A DNA stretch of 64,000 nt from Guyparkeria halophila (lineage in GTDB: Bacteria; Pseudomonadota; Gammaproteobacteria; Halothiobacillales; Halothiobacillaceae): assembly GCF_034479635.1 (NCBI RefSeq), contig NZ_CP140153.1, positions 937,501 through 1,001,500 on the forward strand. The letters run 5' to 3'. The notes under the pieces are model-generated. The model made no database searches. It saw only the letters and a list, made by a program, of their open reading frames with translations, and was not told the DNA's origin. The position numbers and the translations under genes are program-made. Below, piece by piece: positions 1 through 8,625 of the stretch (within the stretch, counting starts at the first letter, position 1; the number at the start of each line of letters is the position of its first letter).

Positions 1-483
1 GATGGCGATGCAGCCCGAGCCGGTGCCGATATCGAGCAGGCGTTGCGGTGCGGGATTGCGGGCCAGCAGGCCCTTGAAGTCCTCGCGAATCAGGTCGCCG
101 AATGGCGAACGCGGGATCAGCACGCGCTCGTCGACGTAGTAGGGCTGGCCCAGGAACCAGGCCCGGTTGAGCAGGTAGGCGGTGGGGGTGTGGTCGAGGC
201 AGCGACGACGGATCAACTCGACCACGGTGCTGCGTTCCTCGCTGGTCAGGTGCGCCTGCCACCAGTCATGCCCCAGATCAGGCGGTAGCCGCAGCCCTTC
301 CAGCACCAGCCAGGCGGCCTCGTCCAGGTAGCTGAGGGTCCCGTGACCGAGGAAGACGCCGTGCTCGTCCATGCGACTGGCGGCCCAGCGGACGAAATCG
401 AGGATGGTCTCGAGGTGGTCGTGGTTGCCGAGTGCTTTGGGCGCATCGGACGGGTCGTGGGCGTGGCTCATTCGGTGGCTCAT
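1..483 (-). CDS. prmB: Ribosomal protein L3 N5-glutamine methyltransferase PrmB (5' part, cut by window edge)
   Basis: The reading frame runs leftward from an ATG at 481-483 off the window edge, so only about 161 N-terminal residues are present. It ends in the SAM-binding motif LLDIGTGSGCIAI. The preceding helical domain (TILDFVRWAASRM, TAYLLNRAWFLG, VLIPRSP) is typical of the PrmB/PrmC family. The aromatic-rich stretch GQPYYVDERVLIPRSP fits PrmB, which methylates a glutamine of ribosomal protein L3, but the NPPY catalytic motif lies outside the window, so PrmC cannot be fully excluded. A second in-frame ATG lies four codons downstream. The gene is divergent from psd. Confidence 0.85.
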   Translation of the reverse strand, partial: MSHRMSHAHDPSDAPKALGNHDHLETILDFVRWAASRMDEHGVFLGHGTLSYLDEAAWLVLEGLRLPPDLGHDWWQAHLTSEERSTVVELIRRRCLDHTPTAYLLNRAWFLGQPYYVDERVLIPRSPFGDLIREDFKGLLARNPAPQRLLDIGTGSGCIAI

Positions 484-596
484 CGGGAAGGCGTGTGGAA
501 GGGCGTATGGTGCAATCGCTGCTCTGGCACAATAGTACCTTCACAGCGACCGATGCCGGGAGAGCCCGGCCCTTATTCAGGCCAACACGAGGTAAC

Positions 597-1511
597 ATGA
601 CAAGCCCAAACAATACCGTGAAATGGCAGTCGCGCCTGTGGGCGCGCATCCAGTACGTCCTGCCGCACCACCTGATCTCCGGGCTGGTGTTCCGGGTGAC
701 GCGTTGGCGCGCGCCCTGGACGGCGTGGCTGATCCGGCGCTTCGTCAAGGCCTTCGGGGTAAACCTTGGCGAGGCGGCCCAGACCGATCCGGCCGACTAC
801 CCGACGTTCAACGCCTTCTTTACCCGGTCGCTGGCCGAGGGGGTGCGACCTATCGACGGCGCGGACGGCACCTGGATCAGCCCGGTCGACGGGGGGATCA
901 GTCAGATCGGTCACATCCAGTCGGGCAACATCTTCCAGGCGAAGGGCCGAGCCTACACGGCCACCGAACTGCTCGGCGGTGACGAGTCGCTGGCCGAGCC
1001 GTTCAAGGACGGCTCGTTCGCGACGCTTTACCTCTCGCCCTCGGACTATCACCGCATCCACATGCCGGTGACCGGCACCCTGCGCGAGATGATCCACGTG
1101 CCGGGGCGCCTGTTCTCGGTCTCGACCGGCACGGTTGCCGAAGTGCCGCGGCTGTTCGCCCGCAACGAACGGCTGGTCTGCCTGTTCGACACCGCCGACG
1201 GGCCGATGGCGATGGTGCTGGTCGGGGCGATCAACGTCTCGGCGATCGAGACCGTCTGGGCCGGGTTGGTCACGCCCACTCCGCAGCGCCAGATGGGTCG
1301 GTGGACGTATGGCGGTGACACCGGTCTGTCGATCCGTCTCGAGCGCGGTGCCGAGATGGGGCGCTTCAACATGGGCTCGACGGTGATCCTGCTGGCGCCC
1401 AAGGGCGTCGAGTTGGACACGGCCTGGCAGGCTGAGGTGCCGATCAAGCTGGGGCAGCGGTTGCAGGCGGCCGGTTCCGGTGACGAGGGCGAGGCGAAGG
1501 CCGAAAGCTAG
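597..1511 (+). CDS. psd: Phosphatidylserine decarboxylase proenzyme
   Basis: This 304-residue protein makes phosphatidylethanolamine from phosphatidylserine at the inner membrane. The GST self-cleavage site appears in NMGSTVILL; Ser261 would become the pyruvoyl group of the alpha chain. Upstream landmarks are SPVDGGISQIG and LSPSDYHRIHMPVTG, which contains the catalytic His. Length is close to the E. coli enzyme (322 residues). The ATG at 597 was chosen over longer in-frame starts because a GAGG ribosome site lies just before it and the protein then begins at the expected position. In Pseudomonas, psd also lies beside the fimW/fimX pair found downstream here. Confidence 0.95.
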   Translation: MTSPNNTVKWQSRLWARIQYVLPHHLISGLVFRVTRWRAPWTAWLIRRFVKAFGVNLGEAAQTDPADYPTFNAFFTRSLAEGVRPIDGADGTWISPVDGGISQIGHIQSGNIFQAKGRAYTATELLGGDESLAEPFKDGSFATLYLSPSDYHRIHMPVTGTLREMIHVPGRLFSVSTGTVAEVPRLFARNERLVCLFDTADGPMAMVLVGAINVSAIETVWAGLVTPTPQRQMGRWTYGGDTGLSIRLERGAEMGRFNMGSTVILLAPKGVELDTAWQAEVPIKLGQRLQAAGSGDEGEAKAES

Positions 1512-1586
1512 GTTTTCATTCGGTTCGCTCTGACGTGTCTGGCCTCGATTGATTTGGCAACGGCTTTAAGCGTGGTGCCGCGGATC

Positions 1587-1616
1587 GCTGGATTCCCGCG
1601 AAGGCGGGAAACCAGC
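1587..1616. repeat. REP-like hairpin between psd and epmA
   Basis: A near-perfect inverted repeat (GCTGG-A-TTCCCGC, loop GAAG, GCGGGAA-A-CCAGC) lies in the gap between the convergent psd and epmA genes. It resembles the short repeats of the type ctggattcccgc-N-gcggga common in beta- and gammaproteobacteria. No T-tract follows, so a role as transcript end or mRNA protection is only inferred. Confidence 0.5.
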
Positions 1617-1663
1617 AATCGAAGCCGCCGGGGCGGATGCAACCGGCGCGGTCGTCGCTGCCT

Positions 1664-2653
1664 TTAGACCCGTCGCGCCGAGAACGGCAGCACGGCGTCG
1701 ATATCCTCGGCCCCCGTCAGCCACATCAGCAACCGGTCCACGCCCATGGCCACGCCGCTGCACTCGGGCAGGCCGTGGGCCAGGGCCGCGAGGAAGCGTT
1801 GCTGGCTGGGTGAGGGGCCGTGGGCGTCGGTCACGCCCAGGCGGCGGGCCTGCTCGTCAGGGTCGACGAGCTCGTGGTAGCCATTGGCCAGTTCCAGCCC
1901 GCCGCCGTAGACCTCGAACCGTGCCGCCGTGCGGATCTCCCGACCCTCGAAGCTTGAGGTCTGGAGGCGTGCCATCGCCGCCTGGCTGGCCGGGTAGCCC
2001 GTTACCACCGTCAGCGACGACGGGTCGAGCCGCGGTTCGATTGCCAGGCTCATCAGCAAGTCCAGCCAGTCGTCGCGGGCCATGTCGGCCGGGTCGGCAA
2101 CATCGATGCCGTTATGCCCGGCTGCCTGAGCCAGGGTGTCGGTGTCGGCGTGGTAGGGGTCGAGGGCGCAGTGTTGGTGGAAGAGCGCGCCGTAATCGTG
2201 ACGTTCGACCGCTGCCGGTGACAGCCCAAGGGCCGCTCTGGCCGTCTGGATCAGGGAGAGCGTGGTGTCGATGGCCGTCTCCAGCGTGGCGCCGTTGTCG
2301 TACCACTCGAGCATGGTGAACTCGGGGTTGTGCCGCCGTCCGGCTTCAAAGGCGCGGAAGACCGGGCCGAGGTAATAGGCGCCGGGCAGATCGGGATAGG
2401 CGCAGAGCAGGCGTTTCATTGCCAGCTCGGGCGAGCTGTGCAGGGAGCCTGCCGGGATGCCGTCGGGGAGGGTCGCCCGGAACAGGGCGATATTCGGCTC
2501 GAAATCGGGGCTGTCGATCAGGACCGGGGCGTCGATTTCCAGCCAGTCGCGTGCGTCCAGTGTCTCGCGCAGCCGGCGTTTGAGCCGGGCGCGCTGGCGG
2601 AGCGTGTCCGCACTGGCGCCGGGGCGCCAAGTCTCCTGCTCCGGCTCGGTCAC
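1664..2653 (-). CDS. epmA: Elongation factor P--(R)-beta-lysine ligase EpmA (PoxA/GenX)
   Basis: This class II lysyl-tRNA-synthetase-like enzyme (329 residues; E. coli EpmA has 325) attaches (R)-beta-lysine to EF-P. It lacks the anticodon-binding domain of LysRS. Class II motif 2 is seen in GPVFRAFEAGRRHNPEFTMLEWY, motif 3 in CSGVAMGVDRLLMWLTG, and the substrate pocket in HSSPELAMKRLL. A GTG start at 2653 is chosen because it gives a family-length protein 11 bases after the efp stop; longer frames would run into efp. It is co-transcribed with efp and next to epmB, so substrate and both modifying enzymes cluster together. Confidence 0.93.
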   Translation of the reverse strand: MTEPEQETWRPGASADTLRQRARLKRRLRETLDARDWLEIDAPVLIDSPDFEPNIALFRATLPDGIPAGSLHSSPELAMKRLLCAYPDLPGAYYLGPVFRAFEAGRRHNPEFTMLEWYDNGATLETAIDTTLSLIQTARAALGLSPAAVERHDYGALFHQHCALDPYHADTDTLAQAAGHNGIDVADPADMARDDWLDLLMSLAIEPRLDPSSLTVVTGYPASQAAMARLQTSSFEGREIRTAARFEVYGGGLELANGYHELVDPDEQARRLGVTDAHGPSPSQQRFLAALAHGLPECSGVAMGVDRLLMWLTGAEDIDAVLPFSARRV

Positions 2654-2664
2654 GTCGCGATGGA

Positions 2665-3234
2665 TCAGGTCTTGACGCGCGAGAGGTATTCGCCGGTACG
2701 GGTATCGCAGCGCAGCACCTCGCCTTCCTCGATGAACAGCGGCACCTTGACTACCGCGCCCGTCTCGAGCTTGGCCGGCTTGGTGCCGCCGGTGGCGGTG
2801 TCGCCGCGCAGGCCCGGGTCGGTCTCGACTACCGCGAGCTCGACGTGGTTGGGCGGCAGCACCTGGATCGGCACGCCGTTGAACAGGGTGACCTGGCACA
2901 TGTCCTGTTCCTTGAGCCACTGGGCCGAGTCACCGACGGCCTCCTGGGTCGCCATGATTTGCTCGAAGGACTCGGGGTCCATAAAGTGCCACTCCTCGCC
3001 GTCGGAGAAGAGATACTGCATTTCCTGCTCATGGATGTCGGCCGCCTCGAGCGAGTCGCCCGACTTGAAGGTGCGCTCGATCGTCTTGCCGGTCTTGAGG
3101 TTCTTGAGCTTGGTCCGGTTGAACGCCTGCCCTTTGCCGGGCTTGACGAACTCGTTCTCGACGATATTGGCCGGATCGCCGTCGAGCATGACCTTGAGGC
3201 CGGCGCGGAATTCATTGGTGCTGTAACTAGCCAT
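2665..3234 (-). CDS. efp: Translation elongation factor P
   Basis: This is a full-length EF-P of 189 residues, which relieves ribosome stalling at polyproline motifs. The modification loop reads [11 protein letters not shown], placing the beta-lysylated lysine at position 34 as in E. coli. The three beta-barrel domains are intact, ending in [16 protein letters not shown]. It is transcribed leftward with epmA and divergently from epmB across a gap of about 30 bases. Confidence 0.98.
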   Translation of the reverse strand: MASYSTNEFRAGLKVMLDGDPANIVENEFVKPGKGQAFNRTKLKNLKTGKTIERTFKSGDSLEAADIHEQEMQYLFSDGEEWHFMDPESFEQIMATQEAVGDSAQWLKEQDMCQVTLFNGVPIQVLPPNHVELAVVETDPGLRGDTATGGTKPAKLETGAVVKVPLFIEEGEVLRCDTRTGEYLSRVKT

Positions 3235-3266
3235 GGGAACCTGTAAGTCAATCGAAGTCGTTGGAA

Positions 3267-4199
3267 ATGGCCGCGATCATACCCGATAACCCGTCATCGT
3301 CCCAGCCTGCCGCGGCGGCTCGTCAGGATGCCGATTTCGTCGAGCTGACCACGCCGCTGGTCGAGTCGCAGATCGACTCTGGCGACTCGGGCGACCCGAT
3401 CGCGCTCCAGTTTCGAGTCGACCCGCGCGAGGCGCTCGAGGTGCCCGGATTCGATGCCGACCCGGTGGGGGATCTCGCGGCCAATGCGGTGCCCGGCGTG
3501 CTGCACAAGTATCGCGGCCGGGCCCTGCTGGTGCTGACGGGCGCCTGTGCCGTGCATTGTCGCTACTGCTTTCGGCGCCACTTCCCCTACGGCGACCAGC
3601 GGCTCGACGAGCAGGCGCTCGAGCAGGCGCTCGCGTACCTGGCCGCCGACCCGGAAATGACCGAGGTGATCCTCTCCGGCGGCGATCCGCTGGTACTCAG
3701 CTCCCGGCGCCTCGCGGCGGTGGTCGAGCGTCTGGCCGCGTTGCCCCACCTGCGCCGCCTGCGTATCCATAGCCGGATTCCCACGGTCTCGCCCGAGCGG
3801 ATCGACGACTCGTTGTGCCAACTGCTGGCCGCCTTTCCCGGCCAGGTGGTGCTGGTCGCCCACGTCAATCATCCGCGGGAACTGGGCGCCCAAAGTGCCG
3901 AGGCATTCCGGCGGCTGCGCGAGGCGCGCGTCACCCTGCTCAACCAGGCGGTGCTGCTCGAGGGCGTGAACAACGACACCGATGTGCTCACCGAGCTGTC
4001 CGAGTCGCTGTTCGAGCAGGGCGTGTTGCCGTATTACCTGCACCAGCTCGATCCGGTGGCCGGTGCCGCCCACTTTGCGGTCGATGTCGAGGTGGGTCGG
4101 GAACGGATCGAGGCATTGCGTGCCCGCCTGCCCGGCTATCTCGTGCCGCGGTTCGTGGTCGAACAGGCCGGCGAGCCCAGCAAGACGCCGCTTGGCTGA
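3267..4199 (+). CDS. epmB: EF-P beta-lysylation protein EpmB (lysine 2,3-aminomutase)
   Basis: This radical-SAM, PLP-dependent aminomutase converts (S)-alpha-lysine to (R)-beta-lysine for EpmA. The radical-SAM cysteines appear in CAVHCRYC (Cys94, Cys98, Cys101). Other family motifs are LSGGDPL and [15 protein letters not shown]. The protein has 310 residues from the ATG at 3267; a TTG two codons upstream is an alternative. Its short C-terminus, ending soon after [17 protein letters not shown], separates EpmB from the longer free-lysine aminomutases. Confidence 0.95.
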   Translation: MAAIIPDNPSSSQPAAAARQDADFVELTTPLVESQIDSGDSGDPIALQFRVDPREALEVPGFDADPVGDLAANAVPGVLHKYRGRALLVLTGACAVHCRYCFRRHFPYGDQRLDEQALEQALAYLAADPEMTEVILSGGDPLVLSSRRLAAVVERLAALPHLRRLRIHSRIPTVSPERIDDSLCQLLAAFPGQVVLVAHVNHPRELGAQSAEAFRRLREARVTLLNQAVLLEGVNNDTDVLTELSESLFEQGVLPYYLHQLDPVAGAAHFAVDVEVGRERIEALRARLPGYLVPRFVVEQAGEPSKTPLG

Positions 4200-4260
4200 G
4201 CGGGGCTGATCGCGCCGCTGGCGCGTCAGGCGTGGATTCGGGCGGTGGCATTGAATACAG

Positions 4261-4266
4261 TATGAT
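4261..4266 (+). promoter_or_regulatory. Candidate -10 element for the fimW-fimX operon
   Basis: TATGAT lies about 73 bases before the fimW start, in the only gap (4200-4338) upstream of the fimW-fimX pair. No convincing -35 hexamer is seen at the right distance, so this is a weak call. Confidence 0.3.
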
Positions 4267-4338
4267 CAGATGCCCGTCGCGATTCGCCAGGGCACAAGGA
4301 AGAAACACCCCGCGCGGGGCGAGATAAGGAGTTCGTCG

Positions 4339-5982
4339 ATGACCGATTCATCTCAGCCTTCCCGGTCAGACGCCGTGGATGACCTGGAGACCCTGCTCGA
4401 GAGGGTCCCTCTCGTTGGCCCGACCGAGGCGGCCAGCCTGCTGGCCGGCTTTCTCGGTCGGACCGACCTCGAGGAGATCAGTGACGAGGCCCTGAGCAAT
4501 CTGATCGCTCGGCTCGAGCCGCAGGTCGATCGCACGGCCAAGAGCTTGCGCCGCAGTCTGAGACAGAGCCCGCTGCCCATTTCGGTGCAGGCACGTGGGC
4601 AACTTTCGGCACTGTTTACCCTGTATCGAGCGGCGCAATCGCTGGCCAACCTGCGGTTGGGCCTGGCACAAACCGGCGAGGTCGATCAGGCGCAGGCGAC
4701 GGCTCATCGGGAGCGGGTGGAGTGGGCCGCCCGGCTGATCCTCGATTGCTATCAGCTTTATGTGGGTGTGCCGCAGCCGCTATACGCGGACTTGCACCAG
4801 TTCGCGCGGGCGGCCTGCCGGGACCTCGAGGCGTCTCAACCCGAGGCCTGGAGCGCGGTGCGCGATGTCTACGTGGCCGTGCTGCTCCTGGGGATGGTCA
4901 ACCCCTATGCGCTGACCGTCGAGGAGATGGCGGTGCTCTATCCCTGTCTGCGCGAAGTGGGAAAAGCGGTGGAAATCACCGCCGACCGGCCGACCGGATC
5001 GGCCCGCTTCGTCGACATGACCGGTCGACTCGCGCCGCACATCGCCATCAGCGGGGGCAGGGCCAACCCGGATGGCGCCGTGTACGTCGGGGTCGATGCC
5101 CTCTATCGGCGCGAGACCATCGAAGGACTCGACGCCGAGTGTCGCGTCGCCCTGCGGGGCTTTTTGCGCCAGCTGCAGTTTTTCCTGACGTCGCGCGAGG
5201 CGCGCCGTCACGATCACCTCGAGCAGAAGCTCGGTGAGCGATCGTTGATCACGATCGGCTTTCACAGCGTGCATCACCGCCTGCTCGATGACATGCTCTA
5301 CAGCCTGCGCGCCTCGCAGCACCTGACCTTTTCGGGGCTGGACTGGGAGGGGCTGGAGCGACCGGTACACGGCCAGGTCAAGGACGGGCCGAGCATCCAT
5401 GATTTCAAGCTCGAGATCGATTCGGGCAGTCGCGACGACGTCGACTGGGAGGCCATGCCGGATGCCGACGGTCGCGCGGCGCCACCGCGCCTCAACGAGC
5501 CGGCAACCTGGGACGTGGTCAACCTCTCCGAGCGCGGGCTGCGGCTGCACTGGCGTCTGGCCGGCAACAGCCGGGCGGCAGTCGACGAGCTGATCCTGAT
5601 CGAGCGCGATCCGGAGGCCGAAGTCGATGGCCTGGCCGGCGTGATCGGGGTAGGCGTCATCCGCTGGGTGCGTCATCTCGATGAAGACAATCGCACGATC
5701 GACATGGGCGTCGAGCGTCTGCCGGGGGACTGGATGGCGTATTTCGCGCACCCGGCCGGGAAGACGCCGAACACCGCTGGAACCTGGCCCGTGCTTGCGC
5801 GCATCGAGGGGGAACGGATCGATCGACTCATCCTGCCGCCGGATCTCGCCGACCGCGGACGTCGCGTGACCGTGATCCGCGAGCAGGGCGCGGACACGCA
5901 CATCAACCTGGAGCGTATCGTGATGGTGGGTTCCCATCTGGTCGTGATGGAGACAAGCCCTGACAAGGGAGGCAATTCGTGA
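4339..5982 (+). CDS. PilZ-domain cyclic-di-GMP-binding protein, FimW-like
   Basis: The protein has 547 residues. A long helical N-terminal region (about 1-370) is followed near residue 390 by a PilZ-like domain with NLSERGLRLHW, matching the D/NxSxxG part of the PilZ signature. The identification as FimW-like comes from architecture plus order: in Pseudomonas aeruginosa, psd, fimW and fimX are neighbours, as here. The likely role is cyclic-di-GMP-dependent control of type IV pili or surface attachment. The ATG at 4339 is preferred because AAGGAG lies just before it; a longer frame starts at 4270. The stop overlaps the GTG start of the next gene by 4 bases, implying translational coupling. Confidence 0.7.
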   Translation: MTDSSQPSRSDAVDDLETLLERVPLVGPTEAASLLAGFLGRTDLEEISDEALSNLIARLEPQVDRTAKSLRRSLRQSPLPISVQARGQLSALFTLYRAAQSLANLRLGLAQTGEVDQAQATAHRERVEWAARLILDCYQLYVGVPQPLYADLHQFARAACRDLEASQPEAWSAVRDVYVAVLLLGMVNPYALTVEEMAVLYPCLREVGKAVEITADRPTGSARFVDMTGRLAPHIAISGGRANPDGAVYVGVDALYRRETIEGLDAECRVALRGFLRQLQFFLTSREARRHDHLEQKLGERSLITIGFHSVHHRLLDDMLYSLRASQHLTFSGLDWEGLERPVHGQVKDGPSIHDFKLEIDSGSRDDVDWEAMPDADGRAAPPRLNEPATWDVVNLSERGLRLHWRLAGNSRAAVDELILIERDPEAEVDGLAGVIGVGVIRWVRHLDEDNRTIDMGVERLPGDWMAYFAHPAGKTPNTAGTWPVLARIEGERIDRLILPPDLADRGRRVTVIREQGADTHINLERIVMVGSHLVVMETSPDKGGNS

Positions 5983-8075
5983 CGCCCGTCGAAACCGTCG
6001 AAAACACGCCGTTTTCCATCCTGCACATCATCGGCTCGGTCAACGACTCGATTTCCCTGCGCGGGGAACTGCGCAATGCCGGTCTGCAGGCATCCGTGCA
6101 CAACGCGGCCGATTTCGATGCCGCGCGCCATGAAATCACCCGTACCCCGATCGACATCATCTACATCGAGTACGGGGCGAATGCCCTCGAGATGCTGACC
6201 GCGCTCCGTGAGCTGGTCGCCCGTGAGCCGGCGCTTGCCGGGGTGCCCGTGGTTGTCTATGACGACGTCGGCGGGGTCGAGGAGATCGAGGCGTTTCTCG
6301 AGGCCGGCGCCTTGTCGGTGATCACGCACGAGTCGCTGGTCGAGCCGCTGCTGACGCGGGCCGTGGCCTTCGCCTTGCTCTACCAGGATCGCGACCGCAA
6401 GGCGGCCCAGCTGTCGAAGTCCGAGCTGCGCTGTCAGAAGCTGATCGACGGCTCGTCCGAGGCGGTCGCCTACCTGCAGGACGGGCTGCACATCTACGCC
6501 AACCAGTCGTACCTCGACCTGATGGGCTTTGCCAGCATCGACGATTTGCGCGAGGAGCCGATTCTCGATCTGGCCGCTGGCGATTCGGCCCAGCGCCTGA
6601 AGGCCTTTCTCAAGACCGAGGACGCCGAGGACACTTTCACCCTCAAGACCAACGGCGGTCACGAGATCGAGGTGCGGATCCACAGTACCTCCGCCTCCTT
6701 CGATGGCGAGCCCTGCCTGCAGATCTTTGCCACCCAGGTGAAGGAGGACGTGGCCGACATCTCCGAGCAACTTGAATACTTCGCCCGCCGCGACCTGCTC
6801 ACCGGGCTCTACAATCGCAACTACCTGTTCGAGCAGATCGAGGCGCGACGTGGCGAGATCGTCAATGGTGACGAGGAGGACACCGGCGCGCTGCTGCTGT
6901 TCGAGATCCTCAACCACGACGAGATCAAGCGCCATATCGGCACCACCGGCATGGACAACCTGCTGACCGAATTCGGCAAGAAGGTCGAGGAGCGGGTCGG
7001 GGGACAAGGGCTGGTGGCCCGCCACGGGGCGTTCTCCTTCCTGATCCTGCTCGGACGGCTCGACCGCCACCGCACCGCCGAGCTGGCCGACACGCTCAAC
7101 GGGCTTGCCCGCGAGTATGTCTATACCCAGGGCACGACCTCGGTGACCGTCTCGACGTCGGCCGGCTACCTGGTGCTCGACGAGAACTCCCCGCCGAATG
7201 CCGCCGAACTGGTCGACCGGGTCGAGCGCGCCTCCAACCGCGCCGCTCAGGAAGGCAAGTACCAGTCGCGCCTTTACGAACCGGATCTCAAGACCGCCAC
7301 GGAACGGGAGCAGGACGAAGCCTGGGCGCGCAAGATCAAGACGGCCCTGCGCGAGAGTCGCTTCTCGCTGGTGTTCCAGCCGATCGTCTCGCTGACCGGG
7401 GATCGAGAGATCAGTCGCTACGAGGTCTTCGTGCGCATGCTCGACGAGGACGGCAGCCTGATCTCGCCGGCCGAATTCCTCTCGCAGGCCGAACGAGGCG
7501 AGCTGATCCAGTCGATCGACCGCTGGGTGGTGCTCTCGGCGGTCAAGCAGATCCACAATGGCGTGAAGAACGGCGAGAAGCCCAAGCTCTACATCCGCAT
7601 CAGTGACGCCTCGCTCCATGACCCCGAGTTCACCAAGTGGCTCGCTCAGCGGCTGCAGATGACCCGTCTGCCGGATACCTTGCTCGCCATCCAGGTATCG
7701 GTCGACAAGGCCGGTCACGCCCTGCGACACCTGGCTGACATGCAGGAGGCCCTGCACCCGCTGGGCGGCGAGTTGATCCTGGACGGGTTCGGCGGTTCCG
7801 GCGACGACGGTTTCCGCATCCTGGATCACCTGCCGGTCTCGACCATCAAGATCGCCCGGCCGCTGTTGGAGAACTTCGCCCAGGAAACCGCCAACCAGGA
7901 ACGGGTCGGCGAGGTGGTGCAACACGCCAAGCAGGAAGACATGGCGGTGATTGTGCCCAACGTCGAGAACGCGGCCAGCCTGCAGGTCCTCTGGCCGATG
8001 GGCGTGGACTTCGTGCAGGGCGATTTCATCCAGGCCCCGCAGGAAAGCCTCGAGTTCGATTTCGCGCAGTTCTGA
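5979..8075 (+). CDS. fimX: FimX-like protein: REC-like, PAS, degenerate GGDEF and EAL domains
   Basis: The protein has 698 residues; P. aeruginosa FimX has 691. The order seen is a receiver-like domain (1-130) whose phosphoacceptor region reads IYIEYG, a PAS domain (about 150-260), GGDEF (about 265-430) and EAL (about 445-690). The GGDEF motif near residue 350 is replaced by RHGAFSF and the EAL motif near residue 480 reads EVF, so neither diguanylate cyclase nor phosphodiesterase activity is expected. This matches FimX, which acts as a high-affinity cyclic-di-GMP receptor in twitching motility. The GTG start follows GGGAGG and overlaps fimW. No pilus genes are in the window, so the process controlled is inferred. 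Confidence 0.82.
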   Translation: MTPVETVENTPFSILHIIGSVNDSISLRGELRNAGLQASVHNAADFDAARHEITRTPIDIIYIEYGANALEMLTALRELVAREPALAGVPVVVYDDVGGVEEIEAFLEAGALSVITHESLVEPLLTRAVAFALLYQDRDRKAAQLSKSELRCQKLIDGSSEAVAYLQDGLHIYANQSYLDLMGFASIDDLREEPILDLAAGDSAQRLKAFLKTEDAEDTFTLKTNGGHEIEVRIHSTSASFDGEPCLQIFATQVKEDVADISEQLEYFARRDLLTGLYNRNYLFEQIEARRGEIVNGDEEDTGALLLFEILNHDEIKRHIGTTGMDNLLTEFGKKVEERVGGQGLVARHGAFSFLILLGRLDRHRTAELADTLNGLAREYVYTQGTTSVTVSTSAGYLVLDENSPPNAAELVDRVERASNRAAQEGKYQSRLYEPDLKTATEREQDEAWARKIKTALRESRFSLVFQPIVSLTGDREISRYEVFVRMLDEDGSLISPAEFLSQAERGELIQSIDRWVVLSAVKQIHNGVKNGEKPKLYIRISDASLHDPEFTKWLAQRLQMTRLPDTLLAIQVSVDKAGHALRHLADMQEALHPLGGELILDGFGGSGDDGFRILDHLPVSTIKIARPLLENFAQETANQERVGEVVQHAKQEDMAVIVPNVENAASLQVLWPMGVDFVQGDFIQAPQESLEFDFAQF

Positions 8076-8178
8076 ACGTCGGCACCGGTCTGCGCTGCAA
8101 AAGGGGCCGTATCCGGGCTACCATTGGCGCCGCCCGGCACGCGTCCGGGTGCTTCATTCACACCCGAGAGCCGACGCC

Positions 8179-8625
8179 GTGACGGACGCCGACCAGCCGC
8201 TTGCCCCGCCCCTGCCGACCACGCTGTCCACCGACCGGATCCTGGTGCAGGGACTCGAGTTCGAGACCATCATCGGCATCCTGCCCGCCGAGCGGGAGAC
8301 GCCGCAGCCGGTGCGCATCGACCTGGTGCTCGAGGTCGACTCTTTCGGGCAGGCGGTGATCAGTGAACACATCGACCAGACGGTCGACTACGCGGCCGTC
8401 TCGCGGCGTGTCACCGAGATCGCCCGCGAGGGCCGTTTCCAGCTGGTCGAGACCATGGCCGAGCGCTGCTGTCAGGCCTTGCTGGCCGAATTCCCGGTCC
8501 GTCGCGTCACGATGCGCGCGATCAAGCCGCACGCCCTGGCCGAGGCGGCGGGCGTGGGCGTGGAGATCACGCGCGACATGGCCAGCGACATGACCCGGGA
8601 GGCGGCGGCCGGGGAGGGCGCATGA
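8179..8625 (+). CDS. folB: Dihydroneopterin aldolase
   Basis: FolB cleaves 7,8-dihydroneopterin in folate synthesis. The core reads LVQGLEFETIIGILPAERE, then DQTVDYAAVSRRV and FQLVETMAERC, with catalytic Glu and Lys regions conserved (MRAIKPHAL). From the GTG at 8179 it has 148 residues, somewhat longer than E. coli FolB (122) because of N- and C-terminal extensions; the exact start is uncertain. The C-terminal ATGA overlap with the next gene suggests an operon. folA and thyA lie at the far end of the window. Confidence 0.9.
   Translation: MTDADQPLAPPLPTTLSTDRILVQGLEFETIIGILPAERETPQPVRIDLVLEVDSFGQAVISEHIDQTVDYAAVSRRVTEIAREGRFQLVETMAERCCQALLAEFPVRRVTMRAIKPHALAEAAGVGVEITRDMASDMTREAAAGEGA

Noticed and set aside
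5673-7925. Long minus-strand open frame opposite fimX
   Set aside because: Antisense shadow of a GC-rich gene; no domain, no ribosome site, and the plus strand codes for a clear REC-PAS-GGDEF-EAL protein.
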